A stretch of 63,953 nt of DNA, taken from the IMG/VR virus record IMGVR_UViG_3300030329_001933, positions 1 through 63,953 of that record; one strand, given 5' to 3'. The notes under the pieces are model-generated. The model was not told the DNA's origin, ran no database searches, and saw only the letters and a list, made by a program, of their open reading frames with translations. This document shows positions 18,765-26,244 of the stretch, in pieces. Each line of letters begins with the position of its first letter. Position 1 is the first letter of the stretch. The position numbers and the translations under genes were made by a program. This DNA is from a virus.

Positions 18765-19002
18765 TTTTCTTTACTTTAGATTCGATAGCCTTTTTCTTAG
18801 CGTTTTTGTACTTGCGTTTATTCGATACTTGATCTTCAGAAGCCTCTGTACTACTCTTAGGCTTACATTTCTTTTCTTCGCTACACTGAGTAACTCTGTT
18901 ATTATACCTTTCATTTTCTCTAACTTGTTTAGCGTAATTTATCATACTCCAAGCTATATAGAAGGATATTAAACAAACTACTATTAATACTGCTTTAATC
19001 AT
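18736..19002 (-). CDS. Single-pass membrane protein with basic tail, 88 aa
   Basis: An N-terminal membrane helix (IKAVLIVVCLISFYIAWSMI) is followed by a charged tail with two Cys and many Lys/Arg/Ser. The cytoplasmic side is probably the basic C-terminus. It overlaps the DUF1599 gene by 29 bases. No family is recognised; it may be an early envelope-acting protein. Confidence 0.6.
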   Translation of the reverse strand: MIKAVLIVVCLISFYIAWSMINYAKQVRENERYNNRVTQCSEEKKCKPKSSTEASEDQVSNKRKYKNAKKKAIESKVKKNARRNKKKV

Positions 19003-19007
19003 TTTTT

Positions 19008-19061
19008 TTAAAATTTAGTTAATATTACTTTTTTACACTTACTACATTTAAACTTTGCCAT
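19008..19061 (-). CDS. Possible 17-aa CxxC micropeptide
   Basis: A short frame MAKFKCSKCKKVILTKF fits exactly between two genes, 3 bases after the stop of the upstream one. The CSKC knuckle is like half of a zinc ribbon. It could be a decayed zinc-ribbon protein, a micropeptide, or chance. Low confidence. Confidence 0.25.
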   Translation of the reverse strand: MAKFKCSKCKKVILTKF

Positions 19062-19064
19062 AAC

Positions 19065-19328
19065 TTAGTGAACATCATGTGACATACATATAAAATCATA
19101 ATCAGTTATTTGATCTATTTTTATTTGCACATCGTTAGTTGATTTATGTTTTATCTCAAGGCTTCTTATAAAGTACTTAACATTCTGTAATTTTTCAGGA
19201 TCTAACTCTGTTATACAGGTTCTATGAGAGGATTCTTTCCAGGTTTTAGCTGGCTTCTCCACTCCCTTTACAAATCTTACTGTCCTCCACCTGTAGTGAA
19301 CAGTTGCATGGTATATCTCTTTTCTCAT
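19065..19328 (-). CDS. Hypothetical protein, 87 aa
   Basis: Begins MRKEIYHATVHYRWRTVRF, a basic beta-strand-like N-terminus, followed by a mixed region ending in CMSHDVH. No known motif. Its start lies 83 bases inside the end of the DnaA-like gene, an unusually long overlap. It has no later Met that would remove the overlap. Confidence 0.55.
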   Translation of the reverse strand: MRKEIYHATVHYRWRTVRFVKGVEKPAKTWKESSHRTCITELDPEKLQNVKYFIRSLEIKHKSTNDVQIKIDQITDYDFICMSHDVH

Positions 19329-19716
19329 TTAACAATATATTTATTATCTCATCTAACCTAGCACTATGAGATTCTTTATACCTCTTCATAACGTTAAGTA
19401 ATTTATTTCTTAAGATCATTGAGTCACTTTTATCCAAGCTATCTATCTCTAACTTATAATATCGAGACAGCTTATCAAATTTACTCTCATTTAAGAAAGT
19501 TTTATACATGTGGATTATACTGGCATGACTCATGTCAAACATTCTAGATGTCTCAGTCCAGTTTAAGCTGTATTTACTTCTCATATAGTAAACAGATAGC
19601 TTTCTAGCGTCAACTATGTTTCTCTTTCTACTCTTTTTTAATATACTACCCTTACTAACATGCGTTAGTTTGCTAGCAATATCTAAAGCTTCTTCAAAAA
19701 TATCCTTTATTGTCAT
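19246..19716 (-). CDS. Protein with DnaA domain IV-like DNA-binding domain, 156 aa
   Basis: Residues about 20-75 resemble the C-terminal DNA-binding domain of DnaA: a basic loop (KSRKRN), a helix with ARKLSVYYMR, then the helix-turn-helix with WTETSRMFDMSHASIIHMYK, where the DnaA signature would have DHSTV. There is no AAA+ ATPase domain, so this is a stand-alone DnaA-box-type binder. Next to DnaB helicase it may mark the phage origin, compete with host DnaA, or help load the helicase. The remainder is helical. It is translationally coupled (ATGA) to a 28-residue frame upstream. Confidence 0.75.
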   Translation of the reverse strand: MTIKDIFEEALDIASKLTHVSKGSILKKSRKRNIVDARKLSVYYMRSKYSLNWTETSRMFDMSHASIIHMYKTFLNESKFDKLSRYYKLEIDSLDKSDSMILRNKLLNVMKRYKESHSARLDEIINILLNEKRDIPCNCSLQVEDSKICKGSGEAS

Positions 19717-19799
19717 AATAAACTCTTTAAAATTTCTTTAATAAAATAATATGTAAACCCAAGTCCCAGCACTATATAAAATATATCAAAAAGAATCAT
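19713..19799 (-). CDS. Possible 28-aa single-helix membrane peptide
   Basis: The frame MILFDIFYIVLGLGFTYYFI plus a short KEILKSLL tail fills the gap between dnaB and the DnaA-like gene. It starts inside the dnaB stop region and ends with an ATGA overlap to the next start. The exact fit and the clean membrane helix support a real peptide, possibly a membrane tether or toxin-like peptide. There is no homology support. Confidence 0.45.
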   Translation of the reverse strand: MILFDIFYIVLGLGFTYYFIKEILKSLL

Positions 19800-21108
19800 T
19801 TGGCTCTGCTGTTATATATTTCTCACTATAATCCTGGGGATCTACAAACTTAGTGTACTCTTTCTTAAATTTTAAAGGTAGGGTTCCAGTACCTATGTTT
19901 CTACCTTTAGCAAATATAAGGTCTACTAAGCCCTCTGTTGATTGACCACTATCATCAGTAGTAATCCCATAGTATTCAGGTCTGTACACTAACATAACAA
20001 CATCAGATGCCTGTTCGATCTCACCACTCTCACGAAGGTCGGAGAGGCTAGGTCTACACCCATCTCTACGCTCTACACCTCTACTAAGCTGAGATAGAGC
20101 AACTATTGTGATGTTAAGTTCTTTAGCTAAGTTCTTAAGTTCACGAGCCACCAGGGCTACCTCTTGCTCTCTAGAATGACCACTACCCTTAACAAGTTGT
20201 AGGTAGTCTACTAGAACAAACTTAACCTCTTTAGTTATTACGTACTGCCGTATCTTATTTAATAGGTATCTAAGGGATGAGTCTTTACACTCGTCTATAA
20301 ATAAGCTGACACCTTCTAGTTTGCCTATAGCTTTATCTACTCTAGAAAGTTCACTACTCTCTAGTGCCCCCTTCATTATATACCTATTATTAACCTCACT
20401 CTCTAAGGATACTAACCTCTGAAGAAGCTGTGTATCCCCCATCTCGTAAGAGAATACTGCGGCAGGTATCCCTACCTTAGCACAGTTATAGCAGAACGCT
20501 AAACCAAGTGATGTTTTTCCCATAGATGATGCCCCACCAATAACAATAAAGTCAGTCTCTTGCCAGCCGCCAGTAAACTTATCTACAGATTGAAAACCCG
20601 TAGGCAGACCCACCATATTTTCAGAAGACATCCTTCTCTGTATATCGTCATGTAATACCTTTAATTGTTTTTTAATATCAGGTATATCACTACCTCTAAT
20701 CTCAGAGATAGACTTCATCTGTTCCTCTACAAACTCTATAACGTCAAATAGATCACCTCCATTATCAATCTTCTTTGTAGTTAATTCTGCTAATTTTTTC
20801 AGCCTTATCTTCTTATCTTCCTGAGATAGATATAAAACTATGTTTTTGGTCAGGTAGGCATAGTGATCAGATGACATACACTCAGCCACCCTTAGATCGA
20901 CTAATGGATCTTTAATAGCAGAGGATATGACAATCATGTCAGCTTTATCTCCCTTGTCTAATTTACCTGATACAACCCTATATATTTTTCTATTTAAAGG
21001 ATCAGAAAATATATCCTCAGACATAAGGCTATGACAGTCATAGTAATCCCTTGGATGAGATATAATCTTACCGATAAGCCTCTTCTCCATCTCCATATTA
21101 TCTTTCAT
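19786..21108 (-). CDS. dnaB: Replicative DNA helicase (DnaB family), 440 aa
   Basis: The N-terminal helical domain (about 1-140) is followed by the RecA-like motor. Walker A is GGASSMGKTS (191-200), preceded by GLPTGFQSVDKFTGG. Walker B is KFVLVDYLQLV, and downstream are LSQLSRGVERR and the SDLRESGEIEQASD segment typical of DnaB. Length is normal for the family. It unwinds DNA at the phage fork as a hexamer. The gene directly follows the helicase loader gene (11-base overlap). No phage DNA polymerase or primase is seen, so it likely recruits host enzymes. Confidence 0.95.
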   Translation of the reverse strand: MKDNMEMEKRLIGKIISHPRDYYDCHSLMSEDIFSDPLNRKIYRVVSGKLDKGDKADMIVISSAIKDPLVDLRVAECMSSDHYAYLTKNIVLYLSQEDKKIRLKKLAELTTKKIDNGGDLFDVIEFVEEQMKSISEIRGSDIPDIKKQLKVLHDDIQRRMSSENMVGLPTGFQSVDKFTGGWQETDFIVIGGASSMGKTSLGLAFCYNCAKVGIPAAVFSYEMGDTQLLQRLVSLESEVNNRYIMKGALESSELSRVDKAIGKLEGVSLFIDECKDSSLRYLLNKIRQYVITKEVKFVLVDYLQLVKGSGHSREQEVALVARELKNLAKELNITIVALSQLSRGVERRDGCRPSLSDLRESGEIEQASDVVMLVYRPEYYGITTDDSGQSTEGLVDLIFAKGRNIGTGTLPLKFKKEYTKFVDPQDYSEKYITAEPNDSF

Positions 21109-21592
21109 CTGAAATGTATTTAGGTTTAACGTATCGGTTAGTTTTCTTTTTATCTAAATTGACTTCATCCTCCCAACCCCTAGCGTTAAGCCAAGTTCTA
21201 GGAAATTTTCTGTAAGTTCTGTCAGGTGTTGAATCAACGTAAGCCTTCACTCCTTTTATAGCTTTACCCATTTGAGTTAAGGTTAAGTTCATAAATGTCT
21301 TCCTTGTGTTAGGCTTATCTTTCTTGTAGTCGTATAAATTCCAAAACATTTCAAATGCTTTTTCTTTTCTTTGCTTTTCAGTCTTAGGTTTAACATCTCC
21401 AGTAAGCCTTAAATCCATAGTGTTAAAGTGATTAACAATATTGTTAAACACACAACTGGATTCTATCTCGTTGTTATAAACAGATTGGTGAACATTTGAT
21501 GAGGTATGAAAGTTAATAGAGCGACCATCAACCTCAATAAATTCTACTTTATCTATGTTAATAATGTCTGTATCCGACACTCTATATTTCAT
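21098..21592 (-). CDS. Helicase loader / replisome-organiser-like protein, 164 aa
   Basis: The C-terminal half has the pattern FWNLYDYKKDKPNTRKTF ... RKFPRTWLNARGWEDEV. This is the W-x-LY-x-KK ... TWLN-x-x-W-D module common at the C-terminus of phage replication initiators and helicase loaders. The N-terminal part is beta-rich and not recognised. It overlaps dnaB by 11 bases, fitting a loader made with its helicase. Confidence 0.75.
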   Translation of the reverse strand: MKYRVSDTDIINIDKVEFIEVDGRSINFHTSSNVHQSVYNNEIESSCVFNNIVNHFNTMDLRLTGDVKPKTEKQRKEKAFEMFWNLYDYKKDKPNTRKTFMNLTLTQMGKAIKGVKAYVDSTPDRTYRKFPRTWLNARGWEDEVNLDKKKTNRYVKPKYISDER

Positions 21593-21620
21593 AATTTTTA
21601 GTTTATTGGTTGGTAGTTAA

Positions 21621-21700
21621 AAAGAGAGGGGCACACAACTTGTAGTCTTATTGGTATTGTTGATCCACATTCCTCTAGTTGTGATAGACCCCCTCAATCT
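21621..21700 (-). terminator. Long stem with T run between ssb-like and loader genes (terminator or attenuator)
   Basis: On the minus strand GAGGGG (21690-21695) pairs with CCCCTC (21626-21631), and inside it CACAACT (21677-21683) pairs with AGTTGTG (21634-21640). TCTTTTT follows. It would reduce transcription of the loader, helicase and downstream genes relative to the SSB-like gene. Confidence 0.5.
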
Positions 21701-21970
21701 TTAGAACGGTAAGTCGTCAGCTACTGGCTCAGCCTTCTTAGCTTCAGGCTTAAAGGTATTCACCTCAACGTAGTGAGTCTTACCATAATCATTGGTTTCT
21801 TTCATCTTAGCTACCTTTAGCTTGATGAATTTTTCACCATTGTACTCGAACATGTGTTCGGTTGCCTCCTTACCTAACTTAGTTAAGTTTAAAGAGAACT
21901 CTACCATGTCTCCATCAAATTTCTCTACTCCGTTTCCTACGTAGATTCTGTCAGTTGTCTTGTTGCTCAT
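21701..21970 (-). CDS. SSB-like protein with DDLPF C-terminal tip, 89 aa
   Basis: A short beta-rich protein with alternating strands (MVEFSLNLTKL, EKFIKLKVAKM, HYVEVNTFKP), an Ala/Lys linker and a terminal DDLPF. The acidic-Pro-Phe tip is the partner-docking tail of bacterial single-stranded DNA-binding proteins (DDDIPF in E. coli). The gene sits between recombination and replication genes, where an SSB belongs. It is shorter than classical SSBs and the OB fold is not provable by eye. It probably coats ssDNA and recruits host partners. Confidence 0.65.
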   Translation of the reverse strand: MSNKTTDRIYVGNGVEKFDGDMVEFSLNLTKLGKEATEHMFEYNGEKFIKLKVAKMKETNDYGKTHYVEVNTFKPEAKKAEPVADDLPF

Positions 21971-21974
21971 AGTT

Positions 21975-22172
21975 TTAAGCTTTTGTAAAATAATTAACTA
22001 GTGCCTCCCTTTCTGTTACGTGAATTAACTTAGATATTTTTCTAACGTGCTTAATTCTAAACTCGTCAGGTTTATCTAAGTATTTATCTAGGGTAGGTCG
22101 GCTTAACCCTAATCTTTCAGCTAACCAAATTTTACTAATCTGATTCTCTGTTAGTTTTTCTTTTAGTGTCAT
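21975..22172 (-). CDS. XRE/Cro-like helix-turn-helix protein, 65 aa
   Basis: Residues about 10-35 (QISKIWLAERLGLSRPTLDK) form a classical helix-turn-helix with the LGLSRPTL turn, and the rest is helical as in Cro-type regulators. With 65 residues it is a single domain. It is a natural candidate to bind the 9-bp inverted repeat overlapping the promoter at 23541-23572, at the head of the same transcript, giving autoregulation. The start overlaps the exonuclease stop as ATGA. Confidence 0.8.
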   Translation of the reverse strand: MTLKEKLTENQISKIWLAERLGLSRPTLDKYLDKPDEFRIKHVRKISKLIHVTEREALVNYFTKA

Positions 22173-22936
22173 AAGGTTTCCATTATTAAGTGTTCGTCTA
22201 CGGACTCCTCATTATCTATAAAGAACCTCTTATAAAGCCCTAAAAGATATTTATACTCTTGTCTACCTCTCTCTATAAACTCATCGCCAGCATAGAAGAT
22301 CGACACGTTATAAGGTCTTTCTTTCTCTTGAGTTATAAATATAAACTCATCACAGCCAAAGCCATCCATATAGAAAGCTGATTGTCTGTCGTATCCATAC
22401 TTCTTGCAAGAGTTAGAGAAACCATAAAAGCTTCCATCTGCCGTAGTCTTAAGGTCTATAAGTACAGATCCGTTCCTATAATCAGCCTTACCTTTACAAA
22501 ATACGTCAGTATCCTCATCCTTCCAAGCGTTAGCTATTTCCCTTTTACCTTCCTTCTGTAGTAGGTCGTTAACCTCGTTATGAGAGAATAAAACATCTTG
22601 CATATACATAATCTTATCGTACTCTTTCTGTAAGATTATGGTAGTAGCATCAGGGTTGTTAGCCTTAAACTCCTTATAACCTTTAGTAGCCCTTGTAGAT
22701 GAGTCGAATACTAAAACCTTATTATTAAAATCGTTAGGTTCTAACATAGCTACATGATAAGCCCTTCCAAAGATCATGGGTAAGGTCTCTTTATTGAGTT
22801 CAGGATGATCCCTCATCATTCTGTAAGTTCTAACGTCCTGCTTTATTAACCCTAACTGCGAGTTTGTAACAAACTCGTAGTCAGAGTAATAAAAGGAGTC
22901 ATCGACCAACTTACTTATAAAGCTGTCTAAACTCAT
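22169..22936 (-). CDS. RecE/exonuclease VIII-like PD-(D/E)XK exonuclease, 255 aa
   Basis: The segment FGRAYHVAMLEP (57-67), then KGKADYRNGSVLIDLKT with D152, D161 and K163, followed by YDRQSAFYMDG, is the order of the RecE/exonuclease VIII type. It degrades one strand of a double-strand end to expose ssDNA for annealing. The gene shares its start base region with the end of the ERF annealase gene, so the two form a two-component recombination unit. Confidence 0.85.
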   Translation of the reverse strand: MSLDSFISKLVDDSFYYSDYEFVTNSQLGLIKQDVRTYRMMRDHPELNKETLPMIFGRAYHVAMLEPNDFNNKVLVFDSSTRATKGYKEFKANNPDATTIILQKEYDKIMYMQDVLFSHNEVNDLLQKEGKREIANAWKDEDTDVFCKGKADYRNGSVLIDLKTTADGSFYGFSNSCKKYGYDRQSAFYMDGFGCDEFIFITQEKERPYNVSIFYAGDEFIERGRQEYKYLLGLYKRFFIDNEESVDEHLIMETL

Positions 22937-23505
22937 TATACTAGGGTTTTAGATATTTTAAGGACTTTATTAAGGTTGTCTTGTTGTGTCTTAGTCATGG
23001 TGTATCCACCCATTTTTTGCTCAACAACACTACCCTTACCATCCTCAATAGCCTTCATCATACTCTTATATTGAGAGTCTGTTAGCTTAGGTTTAGATGT
23101 AGCTTTCTTAGTGTTAGGGCTAGTTCCCTTAACTGCCATATTGCCATCATCATCATCTCCAGTAACTACACCTACGAATGATGCTAAAGCATATCTTCTT
23201 GCATAGGATATTGCAGAGCCTACGCCATGCGCATCTTCTTTTGCAGGTATGTAGCATGTTGATGCTAAATATTCTCCACTAGAATGTGATAGGATTGTTG
23301 TTACTCCACCTACATCTGTAGGCATCTGAATGATAGCTAACTCGTTGTCTGCTAGTAATTTACGAACAGAGTCCCATACTGATCCAAGATCGGCATAGCT
23401 TGACTTGAAGAAAGGATTTTTTGAGTTTTCTTTAGCGGGTCTTAGTTGAGACTGCACTTTCGATAAGGCAAGGGTTAGCTTGCCAATTGTTTCTGACTTT
23501 TCCAT
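22936..23505 (-). CDS. erf: ERF-family single-strand annealing protein, 189 aa
   Basis: The sequence NPFFKSSYADLGSVWDSVRK followed by an IQMP strand, STCYIPAKEDAHGVGSAIS, YARRYALAS and the DDDDG segment is typical of the ERF recombination family. It anneals complementary ssDNA for recombination and genome circularisation. A helical C-terminal extension follows a Lys/Thr linker. It is the first gene after the 23541-23572 promoter and is coupled to the RecE-like exonuclease. Confidence 0.92.
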   Translation of the reverse strand: MEKSETIGKLTLALSKVQSQLRPAKENSKNPFFKSSYADLGSVWDSVRKLLADNELAIIQMPTDVGGVTTILSHSSGEYLASTCYIPAKEDAHGVGSAISYARRYALASFVGVVTGDDDDGNMAVKGTSPNTKKATSKPKLTDSQYKSMMKAIEDGKGSVVEQKMGGYTMTKTQQDNLNKVLKISKTLV

Positions 23506-23540
23506 AGTTTTTGGTCTTTAAATTTAATTAACTTGTGATG

Positions 23541-23572
23541 CAAATATAGTGAATTTTTTTTACAATTCACTA
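23541..23572 (-). promoter_or_regulatory. Leftward promoter -7 box with overlapping 9-bp inverted-repeat operator
   Basis: On the minus strand TATATTTG (23548-23541) is a perfect TAnnTTTG box, 36 bases before the erf start. TAGTGAATT (23547-23555) and AATTCACTA (23564-23572) form a perfect 9-bp inverted repeat with an 8-base spacer that overlaps the box by two bases. A dimeric repressor bound here would block transcription of the recombination and replication genes. Confidence 0.7.
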
Positions 23573-23579
23573 AGGTTTT

Positions 23580-23942
23580 TTAGATAATTCCTAAAATATT
23601 ATAGGATAAACCTTCAGGTATTATCTTGTCTAGACTTTCAGCCATACCTTCCATAACGTTTTCTATATCGTCATTCTGATTAACTACCATAAGGATGCTA
23701 ATACCATCTTCTGAAGGCATCATTAAGGTGTGGCAAAGAAGGTTATGTCTCCCTATATCAACTTGCGTTACTGCTAAGCTATCTGTCTGAGGGAAATACA
23801 TATAGTTCACACCATTTATTTTTAAGGCTACCTCTAGCTTTTTCATATACGGGTGCTTATTAGGTTTTATTCTATTGTCTAGCCTATGATTTATACCCGA
23901 CTCTCTAAGTAACTCCTCAATCATTTCTCTTTCGTATTGCAT
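23580..23942 (-). CDS. Hypothetical early protein, 120 aa
   Basis: Last gene of the small-gene array before the recombination promoter. It has an acidic N-terminal helix (YEREMIEELLRESGIN), then beta-like strands with hydrophobic residues and a helical acidic end. No motif is recognised. Its start overlaps the upstream gene by 26 bases. Confidence 0.7.
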   Translation of the reverse strand: MQYEREMIEELLRESGINHRLDNRIKPNKHPYMKKLEVALKINGVNYMYFPQTDSLAVTQVDIGRHNLLCHTLMMPSEDGISILMVVNQNDDIENVMEGMAESLDKIIPEGLSYNILGII

Positions 23943-24243
23943 GGGCTTTGTGGATAAATTCTACTAAAGATAAGTCTTTTTGTAGTAATTCCTCAAAATC
24001 CTCTGTTCTAAAATGCCTATCCATATACTCTATTGTTGAGTATATTTTATTTCTATTAATTGTTGCACTCTTAGTGAATATGCCTTGATTTTTATATCTC
24101 TTAGATATTAACACCATATCTTTATATATAGGTTGTATATACTTCTTGTTAACCTTAGCATATAGAGTATACTTGTAGCAAGGATCTTTTTCCCCCCTCA
24201 TCCATATCTGATCAACATCAATCGTCTTCACTTGATTACTCAT
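23917..24243 (-). CDS. Hypothetical early protein, 108 aa
   Basis: A mixed basic protein with aromatic strands (CYKYTLYAKVNKKYIQPIY) and a helical acidic C-terminal third (DFEELLQKDLSLVEFIHK). No recognised family. It overlaps both neighbours, as expected in this packed array. Confidence 0.7.
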   Translation of the reverse strand: MSNQVKTIDVDQIWMRGEKDPCYKYTLYAKVNKKYIQPIYKDMVLISKRYKNQGIFTKSATINRNKIYSTIEYMDRHFRTEDFEELLQKDLSLVEFIHKAHAIRKRND

Positions 24244-24457
24244 CTTCTTTAAATTTATCTAGTTCTACTTCTAGCTCTGTTATAATGCTTCTATACATTT
24301 CTCTATCTAGGTCTATAGTTAACTCTAGGTCTTTAATTTTCTTCTCCATAGCTTCTATTCTAACTCTTTGAAATTCTTCTACATCCATAATTAGTTTCTT
24401 TACTTTATTAATATTTCCTTGATGTACCCATTGGTGTTTTGTGAAATCCACTATCAT
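24236..24457 (-). CDS. Small coiled-coil protein, 73 aa
   Basis: After a short N-terminus, residues about 20-70 form a heptad-rich acidic helix (RIEAMEKKIKDLELTIDLD) likely to dimerise. No other motif. Function unknown. Confidence 0.65.
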   Translation of the reverse strand: MIVDFTKHQWVHQGNINKVKKLIMDVEEFQRVRIEAMEKKIKDLELTIDLDREMYRSIITELEVELDKFKEDE

Positions 24458-24461
24458 CCCT

Positions 24462-24653
24462 TTAAAGTTTAGTATATGAAAGGACTTGAAATTCTCCTAT
24501 CGGATCTTCAAGGGTAAATGATTCTATCTCATCCTCGTTTTCAAATGTGTAGAAGATAGTATCATCATCTACAGATGCTGGACTTGTAGAGACAATCTTT
24601 GTTTCGGTGTAAAGATCGTCCCACCATTTTATTTCCACTTCGTATAGTGCCAT
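24462..24653 (-). CDS. Small acidic beta-rich protein, 63 aa
   Basis: Begins MALYEVEIKWWDDLYTETKI, a strand pattern with tandem Trp, and is strongly acidic. This shape is common among phage-encoded binding or mimic proteins, but no family is recognised. The stop lies 4 bases from the next start. Confidence 0.65.
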   Translation of the reverse strand: MALYEVEIKWWDDLYTETKIVSTSPASVDDDTIFYTFENEDEIESFTLEDPIGEFQVLSYTKL

Positions 24654-24654
24654 A

Positions 24655-24900
24655 TTAATTATCGTTTATTAGTTCGTTATTACTATGTATGTTTAAGGTG
24701 TTGATAAGCATTGTTTCCACCCAATCATACTGCTCGTTATAAAAGTCTTGAGCATCCTCCTGAAACATCATTACATGCTCTTGACCAACCTCTGATGAGG
24801 GTGCGTAAGTATCCTCTCCAAATCTCTGTATGGTAATCTGCGTTGCTATCTCATCTATAAATTCCATATAGCGTGAGTTATCTATAAATATCTTAGCCAT
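24655..24900 (-). CDS. Hypothetical acidic protein, 81 aa
   Basis: A helical acidic protein (RYMEFIDEIATQITIQRFG near the start) with Tyr/Trp/Gln-rich middle sequence. Its ATG overlaps the last base of the upstream stop, indicating coupled translation. Function unknown. Confidence 0.65.
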   Translation of the reverse strand: MAKIFIDNSRYMEFIDEIATQITIQRFGEDTYAPSSEVGQEHVMMFQEDAQDFYNEQYDWVETMLINTLNIHSNNELINDN

Positions 24901-25295
24901 TATAAATGTCCCCCATAGTTTTCGTTATTAACATCGTACCTTGTTTCTCTATTTGCTTCAGGCTCATTCATATTAGGTACTTCCTCAACCCCTGTTCCAT
25001 ATTCAAGTTCAGCATGATTAAACTCATTATCTAAGGCTTGTTCCCAAGCATCATTACCCCATAGCCACTCATCAGTATCTTCTAGCGGTATATCTTTAGG
25101 TATTTCAATTGTTATCTTAGCTACCTTATGATATACTCTGCGTTCAGTTATTGTAACGCTACGCATACCGAAATGCTTTATATCATTAGTTAGTAAGGCT
25201 CTGTTAAGTTCAGCCATATCTTTAACGTGCTTTTCGATAGGTCTGTTTCGATTGTATTGGTCAATCAAAAATTGTTGGTGTTCTTTACTTCTCAT
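24900..25295 (-). CDS. Hypothetical protein with acidic tail, 131 aa
   Basis: The N-terminal half is basic and helical, followed by a beta-like block (RRVYHKVAKITIEIPKDIPL). A low-complexity acidic/Asn-rich C-terminus ends in NYGGHL. No motif is recognised. Confidence 0.65.
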   Translation of the reverse strand: MRSKEHQQFLIDQYNRNRPIEKHVKDMAELNRALLTNDIKHFGMRSVTITERRVYHKVAKITIEIPKDIPLEDTDEWLWGNDAWEQALDNEFNHAELEYGTGVEEVPNMNEPEANRETRYDVNNENYGGHL

Positions 25296-25311
25296 TGTTT
25301 TAAATTTAAGG

Positions 25312-25713
25312 TTATTGTAATTCTACAACCATATTAATATTAAATATCTCGTAGTAGTCTCCTACCTCTGAATGTATAGCGTTGTCCTCTCCTACACATA
25401 CCATAGTTCTACCACCCTCTCCATTATTGTCATCACAACAATCGTAGATTTTATCCATTATAAAAGAGGTTACTGCATCTACATCCTTGTACCCCTCGTA
25501 CCATTTGAGGTGTCCACCATAATAGATGACAAACTTTGTTGTCTCCTCGATCATCTCATTATTATCGTTATACTTATTCCACCTCTGTGTGTAATCCTCT
25601 TTAGTAAAGGCAGGGTAATCTCCCTCAAGTAAATCGTGTTCGTTCATAATAGCATCTAACTCTACTTCATCTTTTTTTGGTACTGCTATATGTACCTCGC
25701 TTCTGTATCCCAT
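25312..25713 (-). CDS. Widespread phage protein of the MGYRSEV type, 133 aa
   Basis: The start MGYRSEVHIAVPKKDEVELD and the later KFVIYYGGHLKWYEGYKDVDA match a family found in many unrelated phages with N-terminus MGYRSxV. Function is unknown. It is compact, acidic and probably alpha/beta. The initiation context here is ATTATG rather than ACTATG. Confidence 0.75.
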   Translation of the reverse strand: MGYRSEVHIAVPKKDEVELDAIMNEHDLLEGDYPAFTKEDYTQRWNKYNDNNEMIEETTKFVIYYGGHLKWYEGYKDVDAVTSFIMDKIYDCCDDNNGEGGRTMVCVGEDNAIHSEVGDYYEIFNINMVVELQ

Positions 25714-25718
25714 AATTT

Positions 25719-26084
25719 TTAATTGTTTGGTGTATTTAATTCATCATCTTCGCAATAGTGTTCTAATACATCCCCATTATCATCAAGGTTATCGTAAGAA
25801 CATTTATCGCAAGTCTTATATTCTGTATTGTTTTGGTTATAATCTTTAATAAATTCTACCACCCTATCGTAAACTACCTCTATATTGCAAGTTAGTAGTG
25901 CATCGTTTATAAAATAATGCTGACCATCTGTATTTTCATCTGAGGTTAAGCATTTTTCGGCTACTGGCATAAGCCAATCCCAAGAGGTGTGGTATTTTAA
26001 TTGACCATACTCTTCGATAGCACAATCAATATCAACTTCATCAACCCCCATAAATTCTGCTATAAGTTTATTTGTCTTTTCCAT
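25719..26084 (-). CDS. NKLIAEFMG / YHTSWDWL family protein, 121 aa (copy 1)
   Basis: It carries NKLIAEFMGVDEVD near the N-terminus and LKYHTSWDWLMPVAEKC in the middle, a recurrent phage family of unknown function. A diverged paralogue lies upstream at 26280-26630, separated by one small gene. The C-terminus adds CDKCSYDNLDDNG, a possible half zinc-binding element that the other copy lacks. Confidence 0.75.
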   Translation of the reverse strand: MEKTNKLIAEFMGVDEVDIDCAIEEYGQLKYHTSWDWLMPVAEKCLTSDENTDGQHYFINDALLTCNIEVVYDRVVEFIKDYNQNNTEYKTCDKCSYDNLDDNGDVLEHYCEDDELNTPNN

Positions 26085-26244
26085 TTTTAGTTGTATTTGT
26101 TACGTGTTTAGTTGTATTTTCTTTCTTATAGATAGAGTATCTATACTGCTCATCAGCCATTCTTCGAGCCATTTGTTTCTCGATACTGATACCTTCCATT
26201 ATTCCCTCTCTCATAGAGGTAAATAGTTCTTTCATCTTTCCCAT
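26068..26244 (-). CDS. Small protein, 58 aa
   Basis: A frame starting MGKMKELFTSMREGIMEGIS in the context AAAAACTATGG, with helical Met/Arg-rich sequence (IEKQMARRMADEQYRYSIYK) and a Thr/Lys tail. The ADEQYRY segment resembles small helical proteins seen in other Bacteroidetes phages. It overlaps the next gene by 17 bases and fills a gap that would otherwise be empty. Confidence 0.65.
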   Translation of the reverse strand: MGKMKELFTSMREGIMEGISIEKQMARRMADEQYRYSIYKKENTTKHVTNTTKNGKDK

